Of a DNA stretch of 64,000 nt, positions 44,777 through 56,530 are shown piece after piece. This stretch comes from Paralithodes platypus (lineage: Eukaryota; Arthropoda; Malacostraca; Decapoda; Lithodidae): assembly GCA_032716605.1 (NCBI GenBank), contig CM064480.1, positions 45,786,400 to 45,850,399 of the forward strand, given 5' to 3'. A program made the translations under genes and the position numbers. A model generated the notes under the pieces. The model did not search any database. It was given only the letters and a program-made list of their open reading frames with translations, and was not told the origin of the DNA. The first letter of the stretch is position 1. Each line of letters opens with the position of its first letter.

Positions 44777-45070
44777 ATTAGTTTAACCAGATCAATGAGT
44801 TCCACAAAAGAACTCTCAAAGGGCTGGCACAAAGGATTAGATCAAGATGGACAATGAAGCAAGTCAAGATAGATAGGGAAGGGCAGGAGGGGAACAAATC
44901 TAGGAAGGTGAAGATACGCGGACATTTCTCGCCATTTCACCAGTTCAGCCGGACCACATGAGCTCCACAGCAGAGCTCTTATAGGGCAGGGCCGAAGGAT
45001 GAGGCAAGAACTGCATCATTGAAGCACCAACCAAGAAGTGATCAGGGCGAAGAATGAGAGATCAGGTCTA
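44777..45070. repeat. Two copies of a short dispersed repeat
   Basis: agtttaaccagatcaatgag... at 44777 and cagttcagccggaccacatg... at 44938 share gagctccaca, agagctctt and the ggaaggattaga-like motif with 35290-35390. The type is unknown. Confidence 0.55.
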
Positions 45071-45426
45071 AGGTAGAAATAAAACACAGAGAGATGCAAA
45101 ATTTTTTTACCTACCACTGAGGAGAATCGAATCAGCTCGGCCGCAGCAGCAATCAAAGAGACAAATCAGGTCAGGAGCCTACTACCTAGCCAAGCCAGGG
45201 AGGCATGTGCTATAGGCTGCCCGAGGACAACCGAATGGGACAATAAGAATAGAAGGGGAAAAACATAGAAAGAGGAAAGAAAAACTACTCACAATTAGTC
45301 AAGCCGACGACAAAAGCTCGAGGGGAGAGGGAGGGAATTAACCACAACCATCCCCCATCAAGACCCAATCACCGGCCCCGAAGCCCCCCAACCGTGACAA
45401 GGAGAGTAGTACCAGGGGGGTTGGTA

Positions 45427-45588
45427 GGGCTAGAGTGTGCCCTTGTTACAGGGACTTTACTAGACATTTGCCATGAATCACTAGACCTGAGTGTCCAAAC
45501 TTTTGATGTTTACCAATGGCAAGGGGTAGGATCGAACTGCCGACCCTTTGACCAGCAGTCAGACGCTCTACTGACCATGCCACGGCCC
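45427..45588 (-). mobile_element. tRNA-derived SINE (family 1), copy 2
   Basis: On the minus strand the head reads GGGCCGTGGCATGGTCAGTA, GAGCGTCTGACTGCTGGTC and GGCAGTTCGATCC, with A-box and B-box at tRNA-like spacing. The body ends ggcacactctagcc. It matches 40922-41089 over its full length. Confidence 0.75.
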
Positions 45589-46048
45589 ACGTTTTATTCA
45601 TATAAGTTACGTTAATTACCGAGCTCGCATTTGCCTATGCACAATGAGTTGGTACCGAATTCGCACGTTTAATGCGGTACGACTGTATATTGTAATAGCC
45701 CAGACACTTTCAACATAGTTAGACTGCATTACAATATAGTCCTACTATAACACTGCCCCAACATGTCATAATTGTGGCGGATACTGACATAGCACTAACA
45801 GTACAAAAGCAAGACTCAATAAAGACCCATTGCAGTACCTATCTGCACCACACTAGCTTAACAGTACTACAAGACAGTGCATCACAAGACTTGATGGAAT
45901 AGGATGACAAGCTTCTGCCATCTGTACCCTTTAGTCGCCTTGTATGACACACAATACAGTACTGTATCTTATTTTTTTTCCTCCACTAAATTTGAAGTCC
46001 CCCTTACCGTCAGGGAGTAAAGGAAGTACAGTACAGTAAATGTCTAAC

Positions 46049-46190
46049 CTTGAAGAGTCCTAGTATCCCCTCCTCTTGTATGGTCGTACTGAGACAGTCA
46101 AAGAATCCTTCGTAGCGAGTAAGGATGGGCTTCACCTCATAGCCGACATCCAGGCTGTCTATGATGGTTCGTGTCCCCTGCATGTGTAGT
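46049..46190 (-). CDS. SLC25A46: SLC25A46, internal exon ([10 protein letters not shown] segment)
   Basis: The acceptor tttcag (46191-46196) and donor GTTAGA (46043-46048) bound 142 nt. The first base completes the Arg codon split with the upstream exon, then 47 codons: [47 protein letters not shown]. This is the strongly conserved SLC25A46 stretch; animal orthologues have LH.QGTRTI....GYEV.P...QYEG..DC...I.QEEG..GFYK. The YEG..DC and EEG blocks are the second half of a carrier repeat. The next exon begins GFG, which joins correctly. Confidence 0.95.
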
Positions 46191-46306
46191 CTGAAATGCA
46201 CATAGCTTGATTGTACCTCACACTCTATTTTTTTTACATTAAGATTATGGCATATAATTCAGCTTGTCAATACTGTAGGATTCTCTCTCTCTCCCATTTT
46301 ATTTAT

Positions 46307-46830
46307 TACTAGCAGGGGTACCTGGCGTTGCCCGGGTAATCACCATCACTACTACCACCACTACTACAGTACTACCATAATCACCATCATCAATCACTAC
46401 TACCACAATCATCACAATACTACTACTGTACTACCATAATCACCGGCCTCGACCTCCCTGTGCCTCATTAAACGGCGACCTCGATTTCGGCCGCTAAATG
46501 ACTTCCGATTTTGGATCTGACCTCATCCTTACCCCCATTTTGGGGGGCTGCGAACAACTTTCGTTCCATACACCTTTTCGATCGGAGGCCTCCTTCTGCC
46601 CCAAACGGCTATTTTTTTTAAAACCAAAAGCGATTTTTCCGATTTCGTGCCCATTTTCTCCGTCCCTTTCACCCTGGGGAATTCTATTTTTCACTAAAAC
46701 CTGCCTAGGGACCCCCTTACTATGCATACCAAGTATGAACGCTCTACCTTAAAAAATGTGGCCATGCATAAAGAACAGACACACACACACACACACACAG
46801 ACAATCGCAAATATTATATAGGCTAGATTA
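46307..46830 (-). repeat. Dispersed repeat ending in the GGTACCTGGCGTTGCCCGGG motif
   Basis: The plus strand begins actagcaggggtacctggcg, has triplet-like catcatcacta stretches, a moderately conserved middle (ccccattttggggggctgcg), an (AC)n run near 46775-46797 and ends aatattatataggctaga. The same terminal motifs are familiar from dispersed invertebrate repeats of uncertain class. No intact ORF is present. Confidence 0.6.
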
Positions 46831-47266
46831 ATTAATTGATGACAATCAGCATTATTCACAATAATATAGTAATTTAGAGTAAAGGTCACCAAATTCAATG
46901 ATAAAACCATAGTACAGTGTCATTGTGAAGGGCAGTTCCATCCTTGCATGGGTTATGATTTAAATGATACTCCCAATCCTCCCAGTTGAGCATCAAGTCC
47001 CAAAAGATCACACTGCATCTATTCCAGTGACATTGGTATAATAATTAAAAGTCCACAAGAAATACAAATAGTAAACGAAGCATGATGGTAAATAATAAAT
47101 TTACAAATAAATAAAGTAAAAAAAAAAGAATAAAAGGACTACAATAGGTAAGGTAGTATAGTGCTTCTGTGTGCCACTCTGCTCAAATAAGAAGCGGTAT
47201 TTGGTATTAAATTATTATTAATAAAGTGTTACTGTACCTATGAAATACAGTAAAATATATATAAGA
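46831..47266. other. No gene seen
   Basis: AT-rich intron sequence. Its last five bases (TAAGA) are the left target-site duplication of the LTR element. Confidence 0.6.
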
Positions 47267-48166
47267 TGTAGTATGCAGCATGTTAATTGGACCCGATGCA
47301 GAATCTGTCTTAGTGTTAGACCTAATAAAGTTATTGTTTAGTGTACCATCCCATAATGTAATATAATGTGTGTTAGAAAACGAGTACAAGAAAACGAAAG
47401 CGAGAAATTTGAATTTCGTAGGGCCTAGGTATCACAGGGCAGTCTGAAGGTAAATTGTAATTTATATTTGTGTATAAGGCACTTTGGATAAATATTCATG
47501 TTTGGTGTATTGTGTAAGGTAGAAGAGATATGATATAGGTTGAAATGGTGGTCACCGAAGGTTACAGTGTTAGTTAATTAGGTAAAATAATGCCAAGTGA
47601 AAGTCCCATTTCGTATGATCAACATATTTAGAGATGTGATATAGCTGTACAGAATAGGCTACTATTTATTTTTAGTTAACATGAATGTATAGGCTAAATA
47701 TACCATATAAGCCTTCCAGTAAATAGAAACATTGGATTGATGAATGTATTAGGATATTAAGTGCTAGCCTATTTATCAAACATTTATTGTGCAGTTGTTG
47801 TTGTTGTTCCCCAAGCTGCCTGGCCGAACAGCCCCAAGGCCTACCTTAAGTCCGAATTTCAGATTTGTTTATCTTTAGTAATTAGGAGTGAGATATATTA
47901 TATACTATATAGCCTACTACTGGTAATGATTATCATGTTTTAATTACTTTATGCTTGTGTTTTTGTAATCTTCCTTGAACCTTAACCATGCAAGTATTAC
48001 AATGTTTGTTTCTGTTTTAGAGTCTGCTTCTTTCACTTCGGGTGATTTTGTACGGATAAATATGTGAATAAAACACAAGTCAACAGCAGCTTATATATTT
48101 AGTCTACCCTATACATTATTTGTGGCCACCCAGCTATGATCCCCAAGAACCTTACATACGGTCACA
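47267..48166 (+). repeat. 5' LTR
   Basis: Starts TGTAGTATG and ends GGTCACA (TG...CA). It differs from the 3' LTR at roughly a dozen positions or short indels by eye. A 3' fragment of the (AAC)n-tailed LINE family (gttgttgttgttccccaagc at 47794-47843) is embedded in it. The sequence after it (ATTGGCGGAGATGCAGGG) is the likely primer-binding region; the tRNA was not identified. Confidence 0.95.
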
Positions 48167-48345
48167 ATTGGCGGAGATGCAGGGTATCACTGTAGTGATT
48201 AATATAGCCTATTAATTGGTTAATAAAATACAAAATCACACGGGGTGGACAAGCCATCGGTACACCGGAAGGCTGGAGCAGTGGACACAGAGACGAGCGA
48301 CCTTCCTACCGGATATCAAGAAAGTCAGAAGTAACAAGATTAATC

Positions 48346-49974
48346 ATGAGTAGGCCTAACCCTTTCATCGCAGAGGTTCCTGTGGCCCAGCTGATCAAAC
48401 TTGAAGACTCCGAATTAGGAGGAGCCCAGCAGAGCGTGAATGATTCAAATCTAGTGTAGAGTCTAAAGGATGAAGTTCTTAAATTAAAATCTGAACTGGC
48501 TGCCACAAAGCTAAATATTCAGTCGGTGCATTCTGTTGAGAGTGAGCCTATACATGTTAAGCCTGATACAGCTACTGTAAAAATGGGTGACTGGATGAAT
48601 AATGGTGTAACTCAGCAAATTGTTAGACATGAACCTATATTGCCAACATTGTCTGGTACACAAGACAACTTGCGACAGGTTTGTGTGGAGCAGTGGAGTG
48701 ATGATGTACTGTACAATATCAAATTGTTAGGCTATCAGGGACAGGCAGCAGTACAGTATGTTCCTAGATTTCTCACAGGACCAGCTCGCATACGAGTTCA
48801 AAGAGTCATCTCTAACCCTTTGTGCAGTATTCATGATGTTTTGTCCACACTAAAGGAATCATATGGGGATAATACGACTAGAGATGAAATAGAAGATAAA
48901 TTCCGCCAGAGGAGTCAGGGTGAAAATGAGAGTGTGTGGACATTTGCAGATGCTTTAGAAAGACTACATGACAAGTTTCTAAAAATGTGTCCAGGCCAGG
49001 CTGAAGATTTGAACGACAGCCTTCAGAATGCTGAAATAAAGATTGGGTTGCGCTGGTACGAGAGAGACCATCCAAGATTGACATTTCATGAGTTGTTGTT
49101 GTTGTTGCTGTTCCTCAGGCTGTCTGGCCGAGCAGCCCCAAGGTCCCGAGCAAGGCCAAGGCCATAACCGAGCGCCCCCACAGAACCCTCCAAGCTTACC
49201 ACTAATAATGCCCAGGTGACCAAAGCCACTCAAAGGCGGGGAGCTGAGGAGGGTGCGGAAACGCCCGGGAAACAAAAGCCCCACCCAAGGCCCTGTGCCC
49301 CTCAGCAATTATAAAGGGAAAGTTGAGGGGCAAAGGAAAAAATGTGACGCTTTGGCTCCCAATCTGCCAGGGTTGGCAGTAGGGAGGTCAATCCACGGAA
49401 AAGACGCCGTCACTTGAGATCTAGAAAATATATAAGTAAAAGGAACAGTCAGAGTAAGCTATGGGTATGGCAGAGAACGCTCAACTCTCATTATGATAGA
49501 CCAGCCCATCACCAGACATTTCATGAGTTGATACAGACGGTCGTAGATCAGAGTAGGAAAGTTCAACGTGATGCTTCAAGATTTAAGTCAAAACATGTCA
49601 ATGCCTGCCTGAAAGATGACACAGGCGATCAACGAGAGGCTCAGAAGCAGATTGATGATACTACCAAGAAGTTAGATGATCTGTGTGAGAAGTTGGGGTC
49701 TTTAACAGAGTTGCTACAGGAGAGAGAGGTTTTGGCAATAAAGTCAGAGTCAGTGCCTGATCAGTCTTCACAAGGAGTGTCTTTTGTAGCAAGCGGCCGG
49801 GGGAAGGGGAGAGCTGTACGAGGTCGTTCATTGACTTATTTTCCTGGAACTTGTTATAATTGTGGAAAGAGAGGTCACATGGCTCATGATTGTTGGCATA
49901 GCGAGACACACCCACAGTGTCAATTTGATACTGGACCACAACAGACAAAGACCACTAGTAATTTACAGGAAAAC
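48346..49974 (+). pseudogene. Gypsy gag, interrupted by a 419-bp insertion and an early stop
   Basis: From ATG at 48346 (MSRPNPFIAEVPV) the frame meets a TAG near 48457, then continues through a capsid-like region (GTQDNLRQVCVEQWSDDVL, SIHDVLSTLKESYGDN, RSQGENESVWTFADAL) to PRLTFHEL at 49094. There the non-autonomous element interrupts, and TFHELIQTVVDQ resumes at 49516. The C-terminal part has a coiled-coil-like stretch (QKQIDDTTKKLDDLCEKLGS), a GR-rich segment and one CCHC zinc knuckle (C-X2-C-X4-H-X4-C, 49852-49893) for RNA packaging. The frame ends at 49974. The insertion and stop make gag non-functional. Confidence 0.85.
49096..49514 (-). mobile_element. (AAC)n-tailed LINE-derived non-autonomous element, 419-bp copy in gag
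   Basis: Flanked by a 16-bp duplication (GACATTTCATGAGTTG at 49080-49095 and 49515-49530). The empty site is inferred directly because the gag frame continues across the duplication. It is 5'-truncated relative to the 545-bp copy. The tail on the plus strand is TTGTTGTTGTTGCTGTTCC, somewhat diverged. Confidence 0.9.
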
Positions 49975-50009
49975 TAAATGCTTCTGCTGTCCTGAGCCAG
50001 TCGGTAGAG

Positions 50010-50750
50010 ATGAACAAGAGAGGCTCAGCTAAGGAACGATATCAAAAGACTAACCTGGTGGGAAAAATTCCTGTTACACAAGTTATGTTAGGGCCTGTTC
50101 CTGTAATGTTATTGTTGGACTTGGGCAGTGAAGTGTCGCTATTAACAGAGGAAGTTTACATGCCACAGTTTAAACCTAAGGGATATGTTTTGCAGAGTTT
50201 AGATGGGCTTACATTGCGAGCTGCGAACGGAAGTGTGATTCCCTACATAGGCTATATTCTAGTAGATGTGGAGATGTTGGGACGAAATGTTGAAAGCTGT
50301 GGTATTCTTATTAAAAAAGGAGGCTATAATTCAGGCAGAGTACCAGGTTTAATAGGCATGAATATTATCTCACATTGTAGAGCAATCCTGGTTAAAGATT
50401 TGGGTTCTAGTTATTTGGAAGTATGTGGGGTCTCACTAGATGTTGGACGACGAAGTTGTTTCAAGGATATAGAGTGCATGACCCACTGTCAGAATTTAGA
50501 TATGTTGGGTCCAGTACGTACAGATAATTTCAAAGTAACAGAGATTGCCCCTAATTGTAAACAGCTGATAGATATCTGGGTTGATAATGCAAGACATTGT
50601 TCTAAGTTAGATATTCTAATAGAACCACTAGCTCTTGGTCAAGGGTGGATACCTCCAAATCTTCTACTAATTCCCTCATACACTACCCTTCGGTTTGGGA
50701 GGGGAGTGGTAATGGTTGCAAATGTTGGAAATTCTGTAAACTTATGTTAA
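50010..50750 (+). pseudogene. Gypsy protease region
   Basis: The frame differs from that of gag, as is common. The aspartic-protease motif reads LLLDLGSEVSLL, where gypsy proteases normally have D-T/S-G, so the active-site Thr/Ser is replaced by Leu. The flap-side sequence (LIGMNIISHCRAIL, with the hydrophobic-hydrophobic-G motif) is recognisable. It ends at 50750 by a frameshift before the RT frame starts at about 50776. It would cut the polyprotein in a functional element. Confidence 0.75.
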
Positions 50751-50775
50751 AAGAAGTTGGAGGCTGGGAAATGCT

Positions 50776-53700
50776 ATGGTGTGCGATGTGATAGAAAATC
50801 AGTCTAGAGGCGAATGGGTTGTTAGCGAAATTAATCATGAGATAAACGACATACAAGTGAATGAAATACCAACTGATTTGGTAGAATTGGGTTTTGAAGT
50901 CAATCTCAGGGATGTTCCAGAAAAGATTAGAGAAAGTTTGTGGAAGTTGCTTAGAGCCCACCGAGATGTATTCATGAGAAAAGGAGACAAATTAGGTTGT
51001 ACTGGTATTATACAGCATGAAATTCCTTTGATAGATGATAATCCAGTGAGACAGCCTTTCCGACGGGTTCCACCAAATCAGTTGCAAGAATTGAGGGATC
51101 ATGTAAATCAGTTATTAGATCAAGGAGTTGTTCAAGAAAGTGCAAGCCCATTCGCTGCTCCCATTGTAATGGTAAAAAAGAAGGATGGTACCATCAGACT
51201 GTGTATTGATTATAGAAAACTAAATCAGGTAACCAAGAAAGATGCATTTCAACTTCCCAGAATAGATGAGACTCTAGATGCCTTAAGTGGAGCTAGGTGG
51301 TTTTCGACTTTTGATTTAGCTGCAGGATATCACCAAGTAGAAATGAACCCTAAAGATATTCACAAGACTGCTTTTTCCACTCCTTTTGGCTTATTTGAGT
51401 ACCGGAGAATGCCAATGGGACTTAGTAACTCACCTGGGACTTTCCAAAGAATTATGGAAAGAATATTTGGAAAAGAAATATTTTCCACTCTGCTTGTATA
51501 CTTAGATGACCTGATGGTCTTTTCCCCTGATTTGGAAAGCCATTTGGAGAGGTTAGAACTTGTTTTGAGTAGACTTAAGCAACATAATCTGAAGCTAAAA
51601 CCATCTAAATGTCATTTTCTACAGAGAAAGGTTACCTATCTAGGATATGTAGTGTCAGAGAGAGGCATTGAGACTGACCCAAGCAAAATTACTGCTGTTG
51701 AGAATTGGCCACGACCAAGCACAGTTAAAGAAGTTAGGTAATTTCTTGGATTTGCATCTTTTTATAGAAAATTTGTACATGTATTTGCAGAAATTGCTGG
51801 CCCTTTGGTGTCGCTTACATCTGGATCGGTAAGATCAAATCAGCCTGTAGGAGATAAATGGACAACGGTGCACGATAACGCATTCTCTACTTTGAAGGAC
51901 AAACTAATTAGGGCTCCAATTTTAAGATGTGCAGACTATACTAAACCTTTTTATCTTGAGATTGATGCCAGTTTCAAAGGGCTAGGGGCCGTTCTATCGC
52001 AAGAATTTGAAGGCAAGCGACACCCAATTGCTTATGCTAGTAGAGGTTTAAAAGGGTCTGAGAAGAACATGCAGAATTATAGCAGCCGGAAATTATAATT
52101 TTTAGCTTTAAAGTGGGCCATCACTGATAAATTCAAAGATTATCTTATTGGAAGTAAATTTACAGTTTTAACAGACAATAATCCATTAACACACTTAAAC
52201 AGAGCAAAGTTGGGGGCTGTGGAACAGAGATGGGTATCTGATCTTGCTCGATTTGATTTTAAGATGGAGTATCGACCTGGGAAGGCAAACGGCAATGCCG
52301 ATGGACTCTCCCATAAGAAAAATTAATTAAAGCCAGAATATAGTGATTCATCTGATTTTGTTGAAGCATTCGCAGTCGATGCCTTGGGCAGTGAGTCTGA
52401 TAGTCTATTAACTGGTGATGGCAGTGACATTGAATCCCACGAGAAATCTAAGGTAGAGAGGTCAGAGAGATCTGTTAGGTTAGTTGGTATACCGGGTCTT
52501 GATAGTGAGAATTTACAGGAGTTACAGCACACTGATCCACATATTGATAAGTGTATAAAAGCATTGCAAGATACAGGAGCACCAGTTGATGTAGAAATGC
52601 ATACGAGAGATAAAGAATTCAGTTTGCTTTGGCGGCAGAAGGATAAACTGGTTGTTAATAACGGGTTATTATTTAGGATTCAAGTTAGACAAGATAGACC
52701 AGAGCTGGAACAGTTTGTCCTACCCCAAGTGCTAAAAGAAAAGGTTTTGACTGCTCTACATGACGATATGGGCCATCAAGGTATTGAAAGGACAGTACAA
52801 TTAGTGAAGCAAAGAGGTTACTGGCCAGGAATTGACCGAGATGTAGCTGAATATTGTAAAAAAATACGTTGTATTATAGCCAAAGCAGTGGTACCAAAGG
52901 TCCGAATTCATATGAAACCTTTAATTGCAAGTAGACCATTTGATATTTTAACTATGGACTTTACCACTTTGGAACCCTCATCTGCTGGCAGGGAGAATGT
53001 TTTGGTAGTTACTGATGTATTTTCTAAGTTTACCTGGGCATGTGCTACCAAAGATCAAAAAGCATCCACTGTGGCCAAAATATTAACTGAAGAAATATTT
53101 AATAAGTATGGTATTCCTGATAGAATCCACTCAGATCAGGGCCCTCAATTTCAGAGTGCGTTAATTAGAGATTTATGTCGCATTTGGGGGATTTCTCAGT
53201 CCGGCACTACCCCATACTATCCAGCGGGAAATGGCCAGTGTGAAAGATTCTATAGAACCCTGCATCAGCTATTACAAACACTATCTGCTAAACATAAGAA
53301 ACAATGGGATAAACATCTGGGAGCCCTGGTATCAGTTTATAATAAAACCCCTAACTCAACCACTGGATTTTCCCCTTACTTCTTGATCTTTGGTCATGAA
53401 CTGAAACTGCCTATTGACTTTGTTACCTAGAGATGAGGAAGATGAAATTACTTGTAATGACTGGGTGTCAGATCATTTAGAGACATTGCATAGCGTGTGG
53501 TCTATTGCGAACACAAACTTTCAGAGGAGATGTGTAGAGAGGAAAAAAATATATGACAGCAAAGTAGTTGGTCAAGTGTTTGATGTTGGTCAGCGGGTAA
53601 TCGTACGGAATTTGCATGTGAAGGGTCGGAATAAAATTCAGGACAATTGGCTCGAAGAAGTATATGTGATTGTTGACAAATTAAATAAAGAGGGGAGTGT

Positions 53701-54100
53701 ATATAGAATTGTATCTGAAAATGGATCAGAGGAGGGGAGAGTGATGCATAGAGTGCACCTTCGTGTGGCACCTGGGGCAACTATCAGGTCTGAATGTGAG
53801 GAGCCATATGATGGAGACGATGACAGTTACCTGGAGGATAATGTACCCATACCAGAAGTTTTTGACAGTGAAAGTAATGAAACTGTTAATGTGTCTGATC
53901 ATATGGATCATGAAGTGTCTGGCCTACCTGTTACTCCTGATAGTATTGAGGAGCAGCGGCCTGTTAGTAGTAAATGGAAAATACCAGGTAGTGAGCAACA
54001 TACAAAAATTAATAATTCAGAGCTTCGTAAGTCAAAAAGGACAACAGCGGGTAAACATTCAAATGTGTTTAAGATGCCTAAGCCAGTTTGGGGAGATTAA
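50776..54100 (+). pseudogene. Gypsy RT, RNase H and integrase, broken by three stops and a frameshift
   Basis: RT: PFAAPIVMVKKKDGTIRLCI, DLAAGYHQVEM, PMGLSNSPGTFQRIM, and the catalytic YLDD at 51499-51510. A stop at 51739-51741 falls just before FLGFASFYRKF. RNase H: YLEIDASFKGLGAVLSQ, then a stop at 52096-52098, then TDNNPLTHL and EYRPGKANGNADGLS. A stop follows at about 52324. Integrase: an HHCC-like region (HDDMGHQG..GYWPGI..CKKIRC), then DDE core residues in TMDFTTLE, HSDQGPQF and NGQCERFYR. A -1/+1 shift near 53414 precedes the C-terminal domain (GQRVIVRNLHVKGRNKIQDN) and an acidic tail to 54100. All catalytic residues remain, so inactivation is by stops only. Confidence 0.9.
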
Positions 54101-54257
54101 TTGAGTATTATTTAGATCTAATAATAGGGAATATATTATAGTGTTCATTATGTATCATCGGAGCGGGGTTGTAGGTTCATTTTTACAATCTAGGACTATA
54201 AAAATAGAAGGATTGTTATTAGTTTGGGTATTGTGTATTGATATTATTGCATACGCT
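54101..54257. other. Gypsy 3' untranslated region, continued at 58257-58292
   Basis: Non-coding sequence between the end of pol and the nested LINE. After the LINE it resumes with a purine-rich run (aagcggggatgaa) immediately before the 3' LTR, the likely polypurine tract. Confidence 0.7.
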
Positions 54258-54289
54258 AACTTTTGTGTTGTTGTTGTTGTTGTTGTTCC

Positions 54290-56530
54290 CTAAGCTGCCT
54301 GGCCGAACAGCCCCGAGTCCCTGAGAAAGGCCATGGCCACGATCGGGCTTTCCCACAGAGCTCTCATTGAGTGTAGATTGTGTTGTTGGCGTAAGTGGTT
54401 GTGTGAAATGCAGTCTTCTATGATGTGTTTAATGGTATGGGGTGCTGTGTTACATCCCGGGCAGGCGTCGACAACGGAGTCATCCAGTCTTTTCTGATAG
54501 CTCAGGAGAGCTGGATGGTGTCCGCATCTCAGCCTGGCCAGGTGGACTCTGTCCTCGCGAGGAAGGGAGGATTCGGAAGGATGGATTTCGGGAGGTCGTG
54601 CATGCAGCTGCGTGTTGTCTGTGAGTGAGTGGATGGATCGGTGAGAGATATGAGTATGGATGTGCTTCTGGAAGTTGGTTCGGGGTGGGCAGGGAGGGAG
54701 AGAGGACAATAATTGTGTGTGTGATAACGTGTGCTGGGTGTTGTTTTGATATTTCTTGGTGTCTGTGGGTGTGTTGCCATGTAGTTTAGTGGGTGGTCTT
54801 GGTTCGTGGAGGCTGCTGCCAGGAATTGAGTGCCTCTCATGTCCAGATGGTCTTTGACTTTGAGGATTTTGGTTTCTTGATGTAGGTGATCTGTGGGTGA
54901 AGTAGCTGTGCAGCCTGTAATGATCTTCAGGGCTTTGTTTTGAATAGTCTGTAAGGTCTTATGATGTGTTTCAGCTAGGTTAGAAGCCCAGGCTGGGCTT
55001 GCGTATTCCATCACTGATCTTATGTATTGTTTATATAATGTGGTGGTAGTTTCTTTGTTGTGTCCAAATTTTGTGTGAGCAAGTGACCTGAGGGCGTTAA
55101 GTCTGGGTGTCAGTTTCTTTTTAATGTTTGTGGTGTGCTGTTTGAATGTCATATGAGTATCATATGTTACTCCTAGGATTTTGGGTGTGTGTGTATGTGT
55201 TAGGGGTGTGTTGTTTATGGTGAGTTGAGGGATGTATTCGTGTTCTCCTGTCCAACTTGTGAGCAGGGTTGCGGTGGATTTGGCTGGGGCTAGATTAAGT
55301 CTGTTTGTAGTGCACCAGCCATGTAGTGTGTTGAGATAGGGTTGAAGGAGATCTGTTGCTCTTTTTGGGTCATGGTGTGTGCATGTGAGTGTTATGTCAT
55401 CTGCATAGGAGGCTAAGTTTATTTGGGGCGTATTGGGTATAGTTATATCGTGCATGTACAGATTGAAGAGTGCGGGCGATAGGACGGATCCTTGTGGGAC
55501 TCCGTTTGGAAAGTTTCTGATTTTAGATGACTGACCGGCAAAAGATACGTGTGCACATCTGACTGCTAGGAAGTTGGCCAGCCACCTTTTTGTGTTGTTG
55601 TGCATGTTTGTGTTGTAGATTTTGTTTGTTAGGTTGTGGCGGGGGATGGCATCGAAGGCTTTACTAATGTCGAGTGTGGCTAATAGTGATCTGTGTGGTG
55701 GTCTAGCTGAGTTGATGCCGTCGAAAGCTCTTTGTGTAAGGTCTGTGAGAAGAGTGTTTGTGGAGTGCAGTGGCCTAAAGCCATGTTGTGTTGGAGCTAG
55801 GGGTAGGTCAGGTGTAATTAGTTGTAATACTAGGAATTCAATGACTTTGGAGGGGGAGCAAAGAAGTGTGATGGGGCGGTGCGAGGAGGGTGGCGTGGGG
55901 TCTTTGTTGGGTTTGGGGAATGTGATGATGATACCATGCTTCCAAATGTCTGGTATTGTGTTGTGTGAATAGCTGTAGTTTGATATGTTAGTGAGTGCTT
56001 GTATGCCTTGTGGTCCCAGGTGTCTGAGGTGTATGTTGCTTATGTTGTCTAGGCCACAGGCGGGTGAGTGCTTGAGATTGTTGATGATATGCTTTGTCTG
56101 GTGATTGGTGAAGGGTGTATAGTCAGGGTCTGTGGGGAATTGTCTCTTACGTCGGATGACACGTCGGTCGTCTTTGTGAGGTTTTAGGTGGCTGACATGT
56201 GAAAAGTGATTGATGAGAGTGTTTGCTTGTTGTTTACATGAAGGAGTAGAGTCTGTTGTTGTGATTGCAGCATGTGATTGTGTTGTGTTGCTGTTGGAAA
56301 GTGTGATGCTGTTTAGTGTTTTGTAGAGTTTTTTGGGGTTTGTTTTGTGATCAAGTGTTTGTAGGAAGTTATTCCAATTTAGTTTTTGTTGTTCTTGTAT
56401 TTTGTTGTTAGTTTGGGTGTTGAGTGCTTGAATTTGTTGCGTGATGTCTTGTGTGTGGGGTGCTGGGGAGTGTTTCAGTATGTCGCGTTGTCTGATGAGG
56501 TTTTGAATTTCTGGTGTGAAGTTGGGGTTG
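54290..56530 (-). pseudogene. LINE C-terminal half: reverse transcriptase and CCHC motif
   Basis: The frame is open from about 56530 to 54529. RT blocks are SPACGLDNISNIHLRHLGPQ, IIITFPKPNKDP, FRPLHSTNTLLTDL, LDISKAFDAIPRHN, NGVPQGSVLSPALFNLYMHD and ASYADDITLTCTH (catalytic YADD). A 1-nt shift near 54700 moves the C-terminal part to a frame ending at 54290: LARLRCGHHPALLSYQKRL and the zinc-knuckle-like CPGCNTAPHTIKHIIEDC, as in jockey and I group LINEs. The protein ends RDSGLFGQAA, and these last codons are shared with the short non-autonomous family. Confidence 0.85.

Noticed and set aside
47761..47943. Identical short plus-strand frames at 47761 and 58791
   Set aside because: They are the same LTR sequence twice and have no coding similarity.
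53414..54100. Envelope-like ORF at the end of the gypsy element
   Set aside because: It continues the integrase C-terminal domain after a frameshift; no signal peptide or transmembrane segment is visible.
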